A stretch of 64,000 nt of DNA from an uncultured Brevibacillus sp. (GCF_947502445.1 NZ_CANMZW010000022.1:31116-95115), one strand, 5' to 3'. Positions 25,484 to 34,579 are shown, counted from the first letter of the stretch. Notes: a model not told the origin generated them from the letters alone. A program made the numbers and translations.

Positions 25484-28029
25484 GCAAGGTAATTTCGCAA
25501 GCACCCTTGAAAGGAATTCGCGTCATTGATTTTGGTCAATATATAGCCGGTCCAGCCGTCGCGATGATGCTCGCCGAGCAGGGAGCAGAAGTGATCCGGG
25601 TCGATCCTCCGTCTGGTCCGGCCTGGGACTCACCGGCCACGGCTGTACTCAATCGTGGCAAAAAGAGTATCGTCCTCGATCTGAAGGTCAGCGCTGACAA
25701 AGAGCTGGCGCGAAGGCTGATCGCCTCAGCCGATGTGGTCATAGAAAATTTTCGCCCTGGCGTTATGGATCGGCTCGGATTGGGCCCGGAAGAAATGTTG
25801 AGTATTCATCCGCAGCTCATTTATCTGTCTTTACCGGGTTTTTCTGCACATGACATGGAAAAAGATCAACTTGCTGGCTGGGAAGGCATCATTGCAGCTG
25901 CTACCGGCTGGTACAGAGGCATGGGGATGAGTCGCATCCTCATGGGGGTGGATCCATCGTATTCACCCTTGCCTCTGGCTTCCATCTATGGAGCGCTTCT
26001 CGGGGTGCTCTCTGTAACAGTCGCGTTGTACGCACGCGAGCAGACAGGCCGCGGTGACATGATTGAGGTGCCACTAGCAGCGGCGCTCTCCGAAGGACTC
26101 GCCTACAACACGATGTTGGTTGAAAACATGCCGAATCGCTATAAGTCCCAGCTTGAGCAGGAAATCGAACGGCGTCGTACGGCAGGTGAATCAATGAACT
26201 TGAGCTACGAAGACGTGCAGGGGTTTCTGGATCCGTTCTATCGCGATTATCTCTGTGCCGACGGGCGTTACTTTTATCATTGCTGCCCTTCGCACAAGTC
26301 ACATGCAATTAAAGTACTAGAACTGCTTGGGCTATGGGAAGAGATGATTGAGGCAGGTATTCCGCTCGTTGATCCTTATCTTCCCACATGCGAGTGGCAA
26401 GAAGGTGTTGACTGCTCGCTGCTAGCATTTCCCCTGTCTGCAGAATGGGCAAGGCGTCTTTCAACTAGAATGCAGGAGGGTTTTTTACAGAAAACTAGCT
26501 TCGAGTGGGAGCGCCTCTATGGCGAGGAAGGCATTCCTAGTGCAGCGCAGCGGACGACAAATGAGTGGTTGAACTCAGAGCATGCGATCGCCTCTGGATT
26601 AATTATAGCGCTTGACGACTCAGTTTACGGCCGACTGAAACAGCCTGGGCAGTCAATATGGTTTGAAGGTTCATCTGCCAACCTGAGCGAAATACGACCT
26701 GCGCCAGTATTGAATGCAGATCGTGAAGAAATTTTGGCAAGCTTGTCGGAGATCGAGGCAGTATCCGAAATGGAAGTAGCAACTTTCGCTGAAGCGGCTA
26801 CCATGGCGCAAGCTTTAGAGCTTCCGCTAAAGGGAATAAGAATTCTCGACCTGACAAATGTCATTGCTGGTCCGACAATCGCTTCTACGCTTGCCCGTTT
26901 TGGAGCCGAGGTAATCAAGCTCGATCCACCCAATCCAGCGTTTGATCCTTCCATTACATGCATCCTTGGCTTACAGGGGCAACGTGGAAAGAGGAGTGTA
27001 CTCGTTGATTTGAAAACTCCACAAGGTCAGGAAATTCTTGCACGGATTCTACGCGAAGTGGACGTGGTGACATTCAATGGGCGCGAGGGGCAATTGAAAG
27101 ACCTAGGCATCGATCCCGAGCAGCTTCATGCGGTCAACCCGAATGTGATCTTGTGCCGACTGGATGCCTTCGGAGGTCCAAACGTCGGTCCGAGAAGTGA
27201 GACTCCTGGATTTGACGAGACCGTGCAAGCCTCGACCGGAATGATGGCCAGATTCGGTGGCTCCCTGACTACACCCGAGCTACACGCCAATGTCGGGACA
27301 ATTGACGTATCGGGTGGTTATTGTGGAGCGTTTGCGGTTGCTATCGCCCTGATCAACCGACTTCATGGCGCTAAGAGTCAGGTTGTCCGCACCTCGCTGG
27401 CTGTCGCTGGCCAGCTTATTCAGCTTCCATTCATGTATCAATACGAGGGACGAAAGCCCTTTGATGAACCCAGCGGTCCTAGCGTCAAAGGCGAACACGC
27501 TTTCTATCGACTATACGAGGCGCAGGACGCCTGGTTCTTCCTTGCAGCACGGTCTGCTTCTCGCGGACGGCTGAGTGCCCTCTTTGAATTTGCAGATATC
27601 GATTCCGTTGCTGAGTCAGAGCTGGTAGAGTACTTGGCAGAGAGATTTTGCAGCCAACCAGTAGACGAGTGGATCATTCAGTTAGAAAAGCTGGGACTCG
27701 CTGCCCATAAGGTAAAAAACATGGCAGAGGTTCGCTCGCAATATTTGCATGTCGAAAGTGCTGGAGCAATTGATCTGGATCAGTCAACGATGCAATTCAT
27801 TCGCCACGATGCTCATCCCAGTGGATATTTGATAGAACTGGTTGCCCCAAACGCAATACGGATGAAACATTCTCGCATTACAATTCCTGAGCCAGCGCCA
27901 AAGTATGGGGGACACACCCGTCAAATCCTTAGACAGATTGGCTTGGATGATGCGCATATCAACCAGCTGCTAGCAGATGGCGTCGTTTCAGAAACGTGGA
28001 GCCACATTGGGGAATACATTCCTAGTTAA
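25480..28029 (+). CDS. Tandem CaiB/BaiF class III CoA-transferase fusion
   Basis: An 849-residue protein made of two complete CoA-transferase family III modules, about 1-430 and 443-849. Each begins with the same motif (LKGIRVIDFGQYIAGP and LKGIRILDLTNVIAGP). Normal family length is about 400. At the catalytic Asp position module 2 has Asp609 (GTIDVSGGYCGAF) while module 1 appears to have Ser168 (LPLASIYGALLG), so only module 2 looks catalytically competent. Such enzymes move CoA between carboxylates, and CaiB acts on carnitine or butyrobetaine. Here it could activate a quaternary-ammonium acid; the exact reaction is inference. Confidence 0.88.
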   Translation: MSKVISQAPLKGIRVIDFGQYIAGPAVAMMLAEQGAEVIRVDPPSGPAWDSPATAVLNRGKKSIVLDLKVSADKELARRLIASADVVIENFRPGVMDRLGLGPEEMLSIHPQLIYLSLPGFSAHDMEKDQLAGWEGIIAAATGWYRGMGMSRILMGVDPSYSPLPLASIYGALLGVLSVTVALYAREQTGRGDMIEVPLAAALSEGLAYNTMLVENMPNRYKSQLEQEIERRRTAGESMNLSYEDVQGFLDPFYRDYLCADGRYFYHCCPSHKSHAIKVLELLGLWEEMIEAGIPLVDPYLPTCEWQEGVDCSLLAFPLSAEWARRLSTRMQEGFLQKTSFEWERLYGEEGIPSAAQRTTNEWLNSEHAIASGLIIALDDSVYGRLKQPGQSIWFEGSSANLSEIRPAPVLNADREEILASLSEIEAVSEMEVATFAEAATMAQALELPLKGIRILDLTNVIAGPTIASTLARFGAEVIKLDPPNPAFDPSITCILGLQGQRGKRSVLVDLKTPQGQEILARILREVDVVTFNGREGQLKDLGIDPEQLHAVNPNVILCRLDAFGGPNVGPRSETPGFDETVQASTGMMARFGGSLTTPELHANVGTIDVSGGYCGAFAVAIALINRLHGAKSQVVRTSLAVAGQLIQLPFMYQYEGRKPFDEPSGPSVKGEHAFYRLYEAQDAWFFLAARSASRGRLSALFEFADIDSVAESELVEYLAERFCSQPVDEWIIQLEKLGLAAHKVKNMAEVRSQYLHVESAGAIDLDQSTMQFIRHDAHPSGYLIELVAPNAIRMKHSRITIPEPAPKYGGHTRQILRQIGLDDAHINQLLADGVVSETWSHIGEYIPS

Positions 28030-28060
28030 TGAATAACCGAGGTTTGAGAAGGAGAGAGAA

Positions 28061-28126
28061 TTGAAAGAAATAGTATTGCTTGAAACGAAAGAGGACGTTA
28101 CGGTAGAGGAAGGTAGCAACGCTTGA
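28061..28126 (+). CDS. Small ORF (21 residues) ahead of nitrilase gene
   Basis: TTG at 28061 follows AGAAGGAGAGAGAA, a strong ribosome site, and encodes a 21-residue acidic peptide that ends at 28126, just before the nitrilase ribosome site. It may be a translational-coupling leader or the stub of a deleted gene. There is no homology I recognise. Confidence 0.35.
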   Translation: MKEIVLLETKEDVTVEEGSNA

Positions 28127-28140
28127 ACGAGGAGGGGACC

Positions 28141-29118
28141 ATGATGAACAAGACTACGGTAGCAACGGTAGCGATGGAGGTTACCTTTGACAAGCAGGAA
28201 AATGTGAAAAAATATTTGAGATATATTGAAGAAGCGTCAAAAAAAGGAGCAAAACTGATTGTCTTTCCAGAACAATCTCTTCAAGGGTATTTGCCTAGTT
28301 TAATGGGACCGTTGTCCGTCGAAATATTTCGACATCAGCATCACCACGCCGAGACGGTTCCCGATGGTGACACGACAATACTTATGGTGCAAGCAGCCCA
28401 AAAGCATGGCATACACATTGTTTGGGGGATGACGGAGCGTGATCGAAATCGATACGATGTCCTCTACAACACCGCCGTACTCGTTGGACCGACAGGATTT
28501 ATCGGATCATACCGCAAAGTTCATCTCCCTTTGGACGAATTGCACATCTATTTTCCAGGAAGTGATTTTCCCGTATACGATACGGAGATTGGAAAAATAG
28601 GCCTGTTGATTTGCTACGACAAATGCTTCCCAGAAGCCACTCGGGAATTGGCACTAAAAGGGGCGGAGATCTTTGTCATGCCTACTGCCTGGGCTTTGGA
28701 GTCGGACAAAGAGTCAGATCCCGGCTCCAGCCGATTGGCACTCGCTCACAATTTGTACGATCAAGTGCGTGCAAGTGAAAACCAATGCTGGTTTATTTCA
28801 TCGAACATAGCTGGGGTTTGCGGTGATACTTTATATTACGGTCACAGCAACATTGTCGATCCAAGCGGACGTATCGTCACTACGACAGGCGGAGGGGAAG
28901 GCATCACGTTTTATGAAGCAGAGCTGCACGGCGAAATTTTGCGTGCCCGCACTGAAGATGAGATGGGCCTGTACTATATCAAAGACCTCAAGCCACAAGC
29001 GTACAAACAATTGGCTAAAGGGTGGGAAATCAGTGGATTAACCCCATTGCAAACGAAAGATAATGCGCCACAGCTACGAGCCAGAATGACCCCATCCGAT
29101 GATTCGGCGCAAGGCTAA
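28141..29118 (+). CDS. Carbon-nitrogen hydrolase (nitrilase superfamily)
   Basis: A 325-residue nitrilase-fold hydrolase. ATG at 28141 follows GAGGAGGGGACC. The catalytic triad is visible: Glu in VFPEQSLQGY, Lys in SYRKVHLP and Cys in LLICYDKCFPEATRELAL. Substrates in the superfamily include aliphatic amides, N-carbamoyl compounds and nitriles. Its place between CoA-transferase and permease genes of a carnitine-type operon suggests an amide of a related compound, for example carnitinamide, but that is conjecture. Confidence 0.88.
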   Translation: MMNKTTVATVAMEVTFDKQENVKKYLRYIEEASKKGAKLIVFPEQSLQGYLPSLMGPLSVEIFRHQHHHAETVPDGDTTILMVQAAQKHGIHIVWGMTERDRNRYDVLYNTAVLVGPTGFIGSYRKVHLPLDELHIYFPGSDFPVYDTEIGKIGLLICYDKCFPEATRELALKGAEIFVMPTAWALESDKESDPGSSRLALAHNLYDQVRASENQCWFISSNIAGVCGDTLYYGHSNIVDPSGRIVTTTGGGEGITFYEAELHGEILRARTEDEMGLYYIKDLKPQAYKQLAKGWEISGLTPLQTKDNAPQLRARMTPSDDSAQG

Positions 29119-29216
29119 GTGTCGGTAAAAAGTGTTACTAGAGGCTGCGTGGTCTGAGTTTGTGAAAGCGCTATCTATTGGAGGCGACCAAATAACCAAT
29201 AAATGGGGAACAGCTC

Positions 29217-30476
29217 ATGGAGATAATCGGGGTTTATGTGATTTATATCATTATGGCGTTTGCTGTTATTGGCGCACTCGCGGCAATCCGCAATGAAGAG
29301 CAGGGATTGGGCAAGGAATTCATGGAGGGATTGTATTCGATCGGACCGATTTTCATTCCGGTTGCGGCAACTTTAGCTGCCATCCCGTATTTAGCTCAAT
29401 TTATCAAGATCGTGTTTGGTCCTCTTTTTATGGCAATTGGAGCTGATCCGGCAATGGCTGCCACCACATTTATTTCAGGTGACATGGGTGGCTACCAGCT
29501 TGCTAACGTGCTCGCGAGCAGTCGGGAAAGTTGGATTATGGCGATGATAAACGGATATCTTTTGGGGCCGAATATCGTCTTTACCATTCCTGTCGCTCTG
29601 GCCATGCTGCAAAAAAGAGATCACAAATATTTGGCACTTGGCATCATGTCCGGCATCCTAACCGTCCCCATCGGTGTGCTCGTCACGACAAGTATTCTTG
29701 CGGTGATGCAAACCAAAGTGCGAGATGTCATCAGTACCAACGCTGAACCGACGTATCAATTGACATACACGGCTGGCATGGTTTTCAGTAATCTCCTTCC
29801 CTTGATCATGATTGCCATCTTCCTTGCATTGGGGCTGCGCTTTGCCCCTAATCTGATGATCAAAGGGTTTATGTGGTTTGGAAAGTTTATGGATGCTGCT
29901 TTGAAGTTAGTTTTGGTATTTTCCATTGTCGAATATTTCACAGGTGGCTTTACAGCTCTGTTTGGAAGCTGGGGATTTGATCCGATTATTGCCGATAAAG
30001 AAGATCAATTCCGTGGCTTAGAAATTGCCGGTTATATCGGAATCATGCTTGCCGGAGCATTCCCGATGGTGTATGCGATTCAAAAGTACTTCGCGCGTCC
30101 ACTTGAATCGCTTGGTAAGAAGATTGGATTGAGCAGCGTGGGCAGTGCCGGAATCATCGCGACGACTGCTAATCCGTTGATCTTACTGAAAATCATTAAG
30201 GACATGCCTGCCAAAGACAAGGTGCTGACCATTTCCTATACGGTCTGTGGTGGCTGGCTAATTGGAGATTCTCTGGCGTACAGCGCTAATTTTCAACCGA
30301 CGATGATCGTACCCATCATGATAGGGAAAGTGGTTGGCGCAATAATCGCCATCGTTCTGGCGTATTGGATTTCCGTTCCCAAAGCGCTAGAGCTTGAGGA
30401 AATTGATCGTAAAAACGATGTCGTTGAAAAGAATTTAATTGTCGCCGAACAAAATCAATTACAAGCTACACACTAG
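29217..30476 (+). CDS. EutH-family permease
   Basis: A 419-residue polytopic membrane protein with about ten to eleven hydrophobic segments. It matches the ethanolamine permease EutH family in length and in segments such as TFISGDMGGYQLAN and CGGWLIGDSLAYSANFQP. ATG 29217 follows GGGGAA. No other ethanolamine utilisation gene is in the window. As the last gene of a carnitine-type operon it may import carnitine or another small quaternary amine. The family call is good; the substrate is inferred. Confidence 0.85.
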   Translation: MEIIGVYVIYIIMAFAVIGALAAIRNEEQGLGKEFMEGLYSIGPIFIPVAATLAAIPYLAQFIKIVFGPLFMAIGADPAMAATTFISGDMGGYQLANVLASSRESWIMAMINGYLLGPNIVFTIPVALAMLQKRDHKYLALGIMSGILTVPIGVLVTTSILAVMQTKVRDVISTNAEPTYQLTYTAGMVFSNLLPLIMIAIFLALGLRFAPNLMIKGFMWFGKFMDAALKLVLVFSIVEYFTGGFTALFGSWGFDPIIADKEDQFRGLEIAGYIGIMLAGAFPMVYAIQKYFARPLESLGKKIGLSSVGSAGIIATTANPLILLKIIKDMPAKDKVLTISYTVCGGWLIGDSLAYSANFQPTMIVPIMIGKVVGAIIAIVLAYWISVPKALELEEIDRKNDVVEKNLIVAEQNQLQATH

Positions 30477-30526
30477 CAAGCTTTTAGTAGATTCAGGTGC
30501 TTTAGAAGCATACCCGTCCACAAAGA

Positions 30527-30580
30527 AAGGTAGTCATAACCTCCGGCTTAGCCTGTGGTTATGACTACCATTATTTACTT
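30527..30580. terminator. Long hairpin closing the carnitine-type operon
   Basis: GGTAGTCATAACC and GGTTATGACTACC form a perfect 13-base stem around a 15-base loop, followed by ATTATTTACTTT. It lies between convergent genes and may serve both strands. Confidence 0.65.
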
Positions 30581-30600
30581 TGGCGTTATAAACGCGAGTA

Positions 30601-31077
30601 TTATTTTTTCCACTGTCCAAAAATTTCATCCACATCCAAAAGCATGATCAGCTTGTCATTCATACGGGCAATCCCTTGCAAATACTTGCCGTCCACACCA
30701 GCGATGATCGGCGGTGCGGGTTCAATCAGCTTTTGAGGGATATTCAAGACCTCTGAGACAGCTTCCACGATAATTCCGATACCCAGTCCTTCTAATTGCA
30801 AATCGACGAAGCGTGTATCATCTGTTTCAGGCGTTGCCTCCAATCCGAACATCTTGGGCAGGTTGATGATCGGCAAAATCCGTCCGCGCAGATCAATAAC
30901 CCCTTCCACATAAAGCGGTGATTTAGGAAAGCGAGTTACTGGCAAAGGCTTGATAATTTCACGTACTAATGAAATGGGAAGTCCGTAATACTCATTCCCC
31001 ATTTTGAACAAAATGGATTGGGCGGTCGTTCCTTCTGTATCCCATTCCGCTGAATTGCTTCGTTGTGTCAGTTCCAT
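30601..31077 (-). CDS. CheW-family chemotaxis scaffold
   Basis: A 158-residue CheW-domain protein. ATG at 31077 is chosen because GGGGAGGAATGTTTGT precedes it. The CheW core (about 25-155) shows ILFKMGNEYYGLPISLVREII, VEGVIDLRGRILPIINLPKMFG and GIARMNDKLIMLLDVDEIF. CheW proteins couple chemoreceptors to the kinase CheA. No other chemotaxis gene is adjacent, so this is a stand-alone copy that may serve a receptor encoded elsewhere. Confidence 0.92.
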   Translation of the reverse strand: MELTQRSNSAEWDTEGTTAQSILFKMGNEYYGLPISLVREIIKPLPVTRFPKSPLYVEGVIDLRGRILPIINLPKMFGLEATPETDDTRFVDLQLEGLGIGIIVEAVSEVLNIPQKLIEPAPPIIAGVDGKYLQGIARMNDKLIMLLDVDEIFGQWKK

Positions 31078-31126
31078 ACAAACATTCCTCCCCGGACCAC
31101 TTTCCATTCTTTACCCATATTGTACC

Positions 31127-31267
31127 ATGGACAAACCTATCCAGTGGTGTTTTTCTTACGTGAGCTACGCCATCTGTCCCAATCCTGAAGACCCGTTCAA
31201 GAAGAAGCTGAAAGTCGAGAATAAAAAGATAGAAGGAACCTATTTTCCTGTGAAGAAAAAGCCATAA
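31127..31267 (+). CDS. Possible small protein (46 residues)
   Basis: An ATG at 31127 opens 46 codons of basic, Lys-rich sequence (KPIQWCFSYVSYAICPN, then EDPFKKKLKVENKK). Codon use looks coding, but there is no ribosome site; TATTGT immediately upstream could be a -10 box of a leaderless message. It lies divergently from cheW. Confidence 0.3.
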   Translation: MDKPIQWCFSYVSYAICPNPEDPFKKKLKVENKKIEGTYFPVKKKP

Positions 31268-31337
31268 TAGGAAAGAGACCGACAAGTCCTGCCTGTCAGT
31301 CTGCTTATGTAGAGCTTTATTTCCTTAAATCAGGGGC

Positions 31338-31859
31338 CTAGGGCTCACGCAAATCATTCAGCGAAATGCCTTGCTCCAAAGCAAAATCAAAGTCGTCCAC
31401 ATCGTAAAATTGAACGGGCACAATATATTCCAAAATCCGATCCTGGTAGTCTGGCTGATCGGTAATCAGCGGAACTTCAAATCGTATCGATGTAAGCAGA
31501 AGCTGGGTTTCAACAGGATCAAAAATCTCTCCCCACATTGCGTTATCCTCGACTTTGATGATCGTCAAGGTAACACCGTTAGGAAAAGTGAAGGGCACCT
31601 TGGACCAAGGGGCGATCAATCCTTTTTCCAGTCGCTTGCGATTGAATGGATCGGAAAAAAACTGACTCATTTCCTGCATGACCCGGCGCACGTACTGATC
31701 GTCGCTAGAGTAGGGCATGATAGGTTCTGGGCTTTGGATAAATTCGTCCAATTCATAGATTGTCGACGCGGGTATCAGGTATTCTACCGGTTGTGATGGC
31801 GCCATCAACTCCCCGTAGATAGCCAGCATAATCGCTTCTATAACGAATTGTTTCGACAT
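31338..31859 (-). CDS. Hypothetical protein, 173 residues
   Basis: ATG at 31859 follows GAGGAGGGTTGTCGAA, a good ribosome site; longer starts up to 32126 would overlap the divergent TerC gene. The soluble acidic protein has YLIPASTIYELDEFI near its N-terminus and a beta-rich C-terminal half. I do not recognise the family. It is divergent from the terC-like gene. Confidence 0.75.
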   Translation of the reverse strand: MSKQFVIEAIMLAIYGELMAPSQPVEYLIPASTIYELDEFIQSPEPIMPYSSDDQYVRRVMQEMSQFFSDPFNRKRLEKGLIAPWSKVPFTFPNGVTLTIIKVEDNAMWGEIFDPVETQLLLTSIRFEVPLITDQPDYQDRILEYIVPVQFYDVDDFDFALEQGISLNDLREP

Positions 31860-32004
31860 TTCGACAACCCTCCTCGTTACCATCATACTGAAATCCTCGA
31901 TGGACAACAACCCCGGACAGAAAGGGGAGTGCAGGGCACGTATTCCATTTTCCACCAAACAGGACATAGCTGACTGCATAAGAGGAAGTAGGAGGGTGCA
32001 TGAC

Positions 32005-32688
32005 TTGCTAGAATCGACATTTTTCTCATCACTGTTACTCATCATTACGATTAATATCGTACTTAGCGGGGACAACGCAGTGGTTATTGCAGTAGCTTGT
32101 CGTAAGCTTCCGCCTGTACAACGCAAAAAGGCGATTTTACGGGGTACGTTTCTCGCCGTTATCGTCAGGGTAATGGCTACGATCCTTGCTGTTTATTTGC
32201 TGCAAATCCCTTACCTGTATCTGGTGGGGGGAGTTATTCTTTTATGGATCAGCTACAAGCTGCTGCGGGATGAAGAGGAGAGCGAACAAATAAATGCAAG
32301 CGACGATCTCGTCCAAGCTGTCAAAACCATCGTTGTCGCTGATGTGATGATGGGGCTTGATAACGTCCTGGCGATTGCCGGCGCAGCAAAAGGAAGCATT
32401 CTCTTGATCGTGCTCGGTCTACTGATCAGCATTCCACTCATGATTTTTGGCAGTCAGCTCATTTTAAAAGCAATGGAGCGGTTTCAGTGGCTCGTCTACG
32501 TGGGGGCTGCTGTACTTGCGCTGGCTGCAGCCAATATGATCGTGACAGAGAGAGTTGTATCTGATTGGATCGCGGGCCAAGGCTGGCTTGAGGCGAGTAT
32601 AAAGATTGCGATAGTCGCTCTCGTCTTGGTACTGGGGTTGTGGCAGCGTACACATACGGGTGATAAAGAGCAGCAAAGCGAGCGCTGA
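32005..32688 (+). CDS. TerC-family membrane protein
   Basis: A 227-residue TerC/YjbE-type integral membrane protein with about seven helices. The signature acidic motifs LSGDNAVVIAVACR near residue 20 and DVMMGLDNVLAIAGAA near residue 115 are present. TTG at 32005 is nine bases after AGGAGG. Relatives act in manganese export or metalation of secreted enzymes. Its stop is three bases from the stop of the convergent HD-GYP gene. The upstream leader contains GGGGAGT but not the rest of a yybP-ykoY riboswitch. Confidence 0.9.
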   Translation: MLESTFFSSLLLIITINIVLSGDNAVVIAVACRKLPPVQRKKAILRGTFLAVIVRVMATILAVYLLQIPYLYLVGGVILLWISYKLLRDEEESEQINASDDLVQAVKTIVVADVMMGLDNVLAIAGAAKGSILLIVLGLLISIPLMIFGSQLILKAMERFQWLVYVGAAVLALAAANMIVTERVVSDWIAGQGWLEASIKIAIVALVLVLGLWQRTHTGDKEQQSER

Positions 32689-32691
32689 TGA

Positions 32692-33780
32692 TTACAACGA
32701 TTTTACGATGGTAACCGACACCCATTCCTTGTCGTACAGATTGATCTCGTAAGGGGAGGCCACTGGCGATCCGTCCTCCTCCTGCAGGATCCGAATGATG
32801 GGCCGATTGACGGCAAGCGGGTTTACATTGGAAACGACACCAACGTGACCTGTGCTTAAAAGGACTGTGGTCGCGATCGGATAGATAGCCACGTGCTGGA
32901 GAAAGATCTTGAGCAGATCAATATCAAAATAAGTATTCCCTGAAGCAAACAAAAATTCAGTGGCATCGCTAGGCGAGTAGCTTTTACGAAAAGGGCGGGG
33001 AGAAATCAGTGCATCGTATACGTCCGCGATGGCGACGATGCGTGCATACTCATGGATATTTTTTTCACAGAGCTGTCTGGGGTATCCCGTTCCGTTGTAG
33101 CGCTCGTGATGCTGCAGGGCACAGTGAGCAGAGACGACAGAAATATTGTGCTGATTCCGCAAAATGTTGAAGCCATCCTCCGTATGGTATTGAATGCGCT
33201 GACGCTCTTCCTGTGACAGCTCGGTTGGCATCGTCCACAGCTCCTTTGGAACCTGTGTCATCCCGATATCGAACAGAAGAGCTCCAATACCCAGCTCCAT
33301 CATTTGACTTTGGTTGTAGCCCTTTGCGAGTCCCACTACGCCAGCCAGTACGGCTACGTTGACAGCGTGGTGAAAAAAATAACCATCCAATACGTGAAGG
33401 CTGGACAGATTGACCATGACATCTCTGCGGCCGCTGAGATCGGTTAAAATTTCTCGAAATATCTTTTGAAAGCTGCTGCCAAAGTCAGGAACGGAAGTGC
33501 GCCCTTTTATATGGGGCTGATCCATCAATGTCGTCATCGTCTTGTAAACCGTATCTACTGCATCTTTCCGAGTCTCATCGCGAATGACATCTTCAGGAAT
33601 GATATCGTCGGTGTGCTTATCCTGAACGTAGAGGGTATCAATCCCTAAACGAACAAGCCGTTCAATGTAACGGGCTGTCAATTCCACCCCATGACCCAAG
33701 AGGACGTTTCCATTTTCCAGGAACACGCTTTTGGCTATTACATCTCCCGGCTTGACCGAGGTAATATGCAGTTTTCTCAC
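32692..33780 (-). CDS. HD-GYP domain protein with degenerate HD motif
   Basis: A 362-residue HD-GYP family protein. The expected HD pair reads Phe170-Asp171 (LLFDIGMTQVP instead of LLHDIGK), whereas H138, HHE (224-226) and the GYP triad (232-234, NGTGYP) are kept. HD-GYP enzymes hydrolyse cyclic di-GMP; loss of the HD histidine suggests weakened or lost catalysis and possibly a binding role. The N-terminal 100 residues resemble the regulatory part of similar Firmicute proteins (SVKPGDVIAKSVF). It stands alone, convergent with terC. Confidence 0.88.
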   Translation of the reverse strand: MRKLHITSVKPGDVIAKSVFLENGNVLLGHGVELTARYIERLVRLGIDTLYVQDKHTDDIIPEDVIRDETRKDAVDTVYKTMTTLMDQPHIKGRTSVPDFGSSFQKIFREILTDLSGRRDVMVNLSSLHVLDGYFFHHAVNVAVLAGVVGLAKGYNQSQMMELGIGALLFDIGMTQVPKELWTMPTELSQEERQRIQYHTEDGFNILRNQHNISVVSAHCALQHHERYNGTGYPRQLCEKNIHEYARIVAIADVYDALISPRPFRKSYSPSDATEFLFASGNTYFDIDLLKIFLQHVAIYPIATTVLLSTGHVGVVSNVNPLAVNRPIIRILQEEDGSPVASPYEINLYDKEWVSVTIVKSL

Positions 33781-33961
33781 AACGAAAGACCCCTGTCCTT
33801 TTTTGTTTTAATGTGAATAGTCCTACTTTTCAGGTTAATTGTCCTAGTGCAAATATATCACAAAAAAAGGAAGGAGACTACCTTTGACCCATTCTTTTAA
33901 AAAGTAGGTTAACGAATAATAATTTATATGCGGTTATGCAGATGCCTCCAAAGAGCCTTTC

Positions 33962-34579
33962 CTACTGTTCCGCGGCCCGATCCGATCTCGTAAACCAACG
34001 GAACGGGTTGAGTGACCAGCGTGGCTCATAACGAGCGTAGCGCTCTTTGCGCCGGGTCAAGCGCTGCTGCATCAGATCCATTTCAAAAGTAACACGACGC
34101 ATTTCCAAGCGCAGAGACTCTTGCATCTCTTCGATGTCAGCGATTTTTTGCAGAATGGTTGCTTGCATATGGTTTAAAGAAGAGAGCTGAGTCAGTTCGT
34201 TTTGGAACTGCATCAACGTTTCTTGTACCGTCAATTCCATCTCGCGCATGCCGCTAGAAAGCTTATTCGGTGCGCCGACAGTGACCGCCGTTTCATCTGA
34301 CAGAGACAATTCCTCTGAAAAGAGCATGTCCTCTGAAATTCGGCCTTCCTCAATGAATTGCTTTTGAATCTCTTTTAGGGAGCTGTTACCGCTGTCTTTA
34401 CGTTCCTTTACTTCCTTCAGAAGCGTAAAGCCCTTCTCGCTGATCAAATAGTGACCCTGCGGATTTTTCAGACGCTCTTGTAAGGGTACAAACAAGTCAA
34501 GCCAGTTACGCAGCGTACGAACATGTACGTCTAGGCGATCAGCTACCTCTTTCGAAGCCATCCAAACTTGTACATCCAT
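33962..34579 (-). CDS. MerR-like DNA-binding coiled-coil protein (RacA-like)
   Basis: A 205-residue protein with an N-terminal MerR-type helix-turn-helix (MASKEVADRLDVHVRTLRNWL) and a long predicted coiled coil (about 105-180, heptad-like LTVQETLMQFQNELTQLSSLNHMQ...). A basic Trp/Arg-rich tail follows. The architecture resembles RacA, which anchors the chromosome pole in sporulating Bacillus, but there is no DivIVA-type cue to confirm it. ATG 34579 is preceded by AAGGAGTG. It is divergent from a ZIP transporter gene. Confidence 0.7.
   Translation of the reverse strand: MDVQVWMASKEVADRLDVHVRTLRNWLDLFVPLQERLKNPQGHYLISEKGFTLLKEVKERKDSGNSSLKEIQKQFIEEGRISEDMLFSEELSLSDETAVTVGAPNKLSSGMREMELTVQETLMQFQNELTQLSSLNHMQATILQKIADIEEMQESLRLEMRRVTFEMDLMQQRLTRRKERYARYEPRWSLNPFRWFTRSDRAAEQ

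Noticed and set aside
31900..32004. yybP-ykoY manganese riboswitch ahead of the TerC gene
   Set aside because: AAAGGGGAGT resembles the conserved 5' motif, but the remaining paired elements and second conserved loop are not visible and only about 90 bases remain before the ribosome site.
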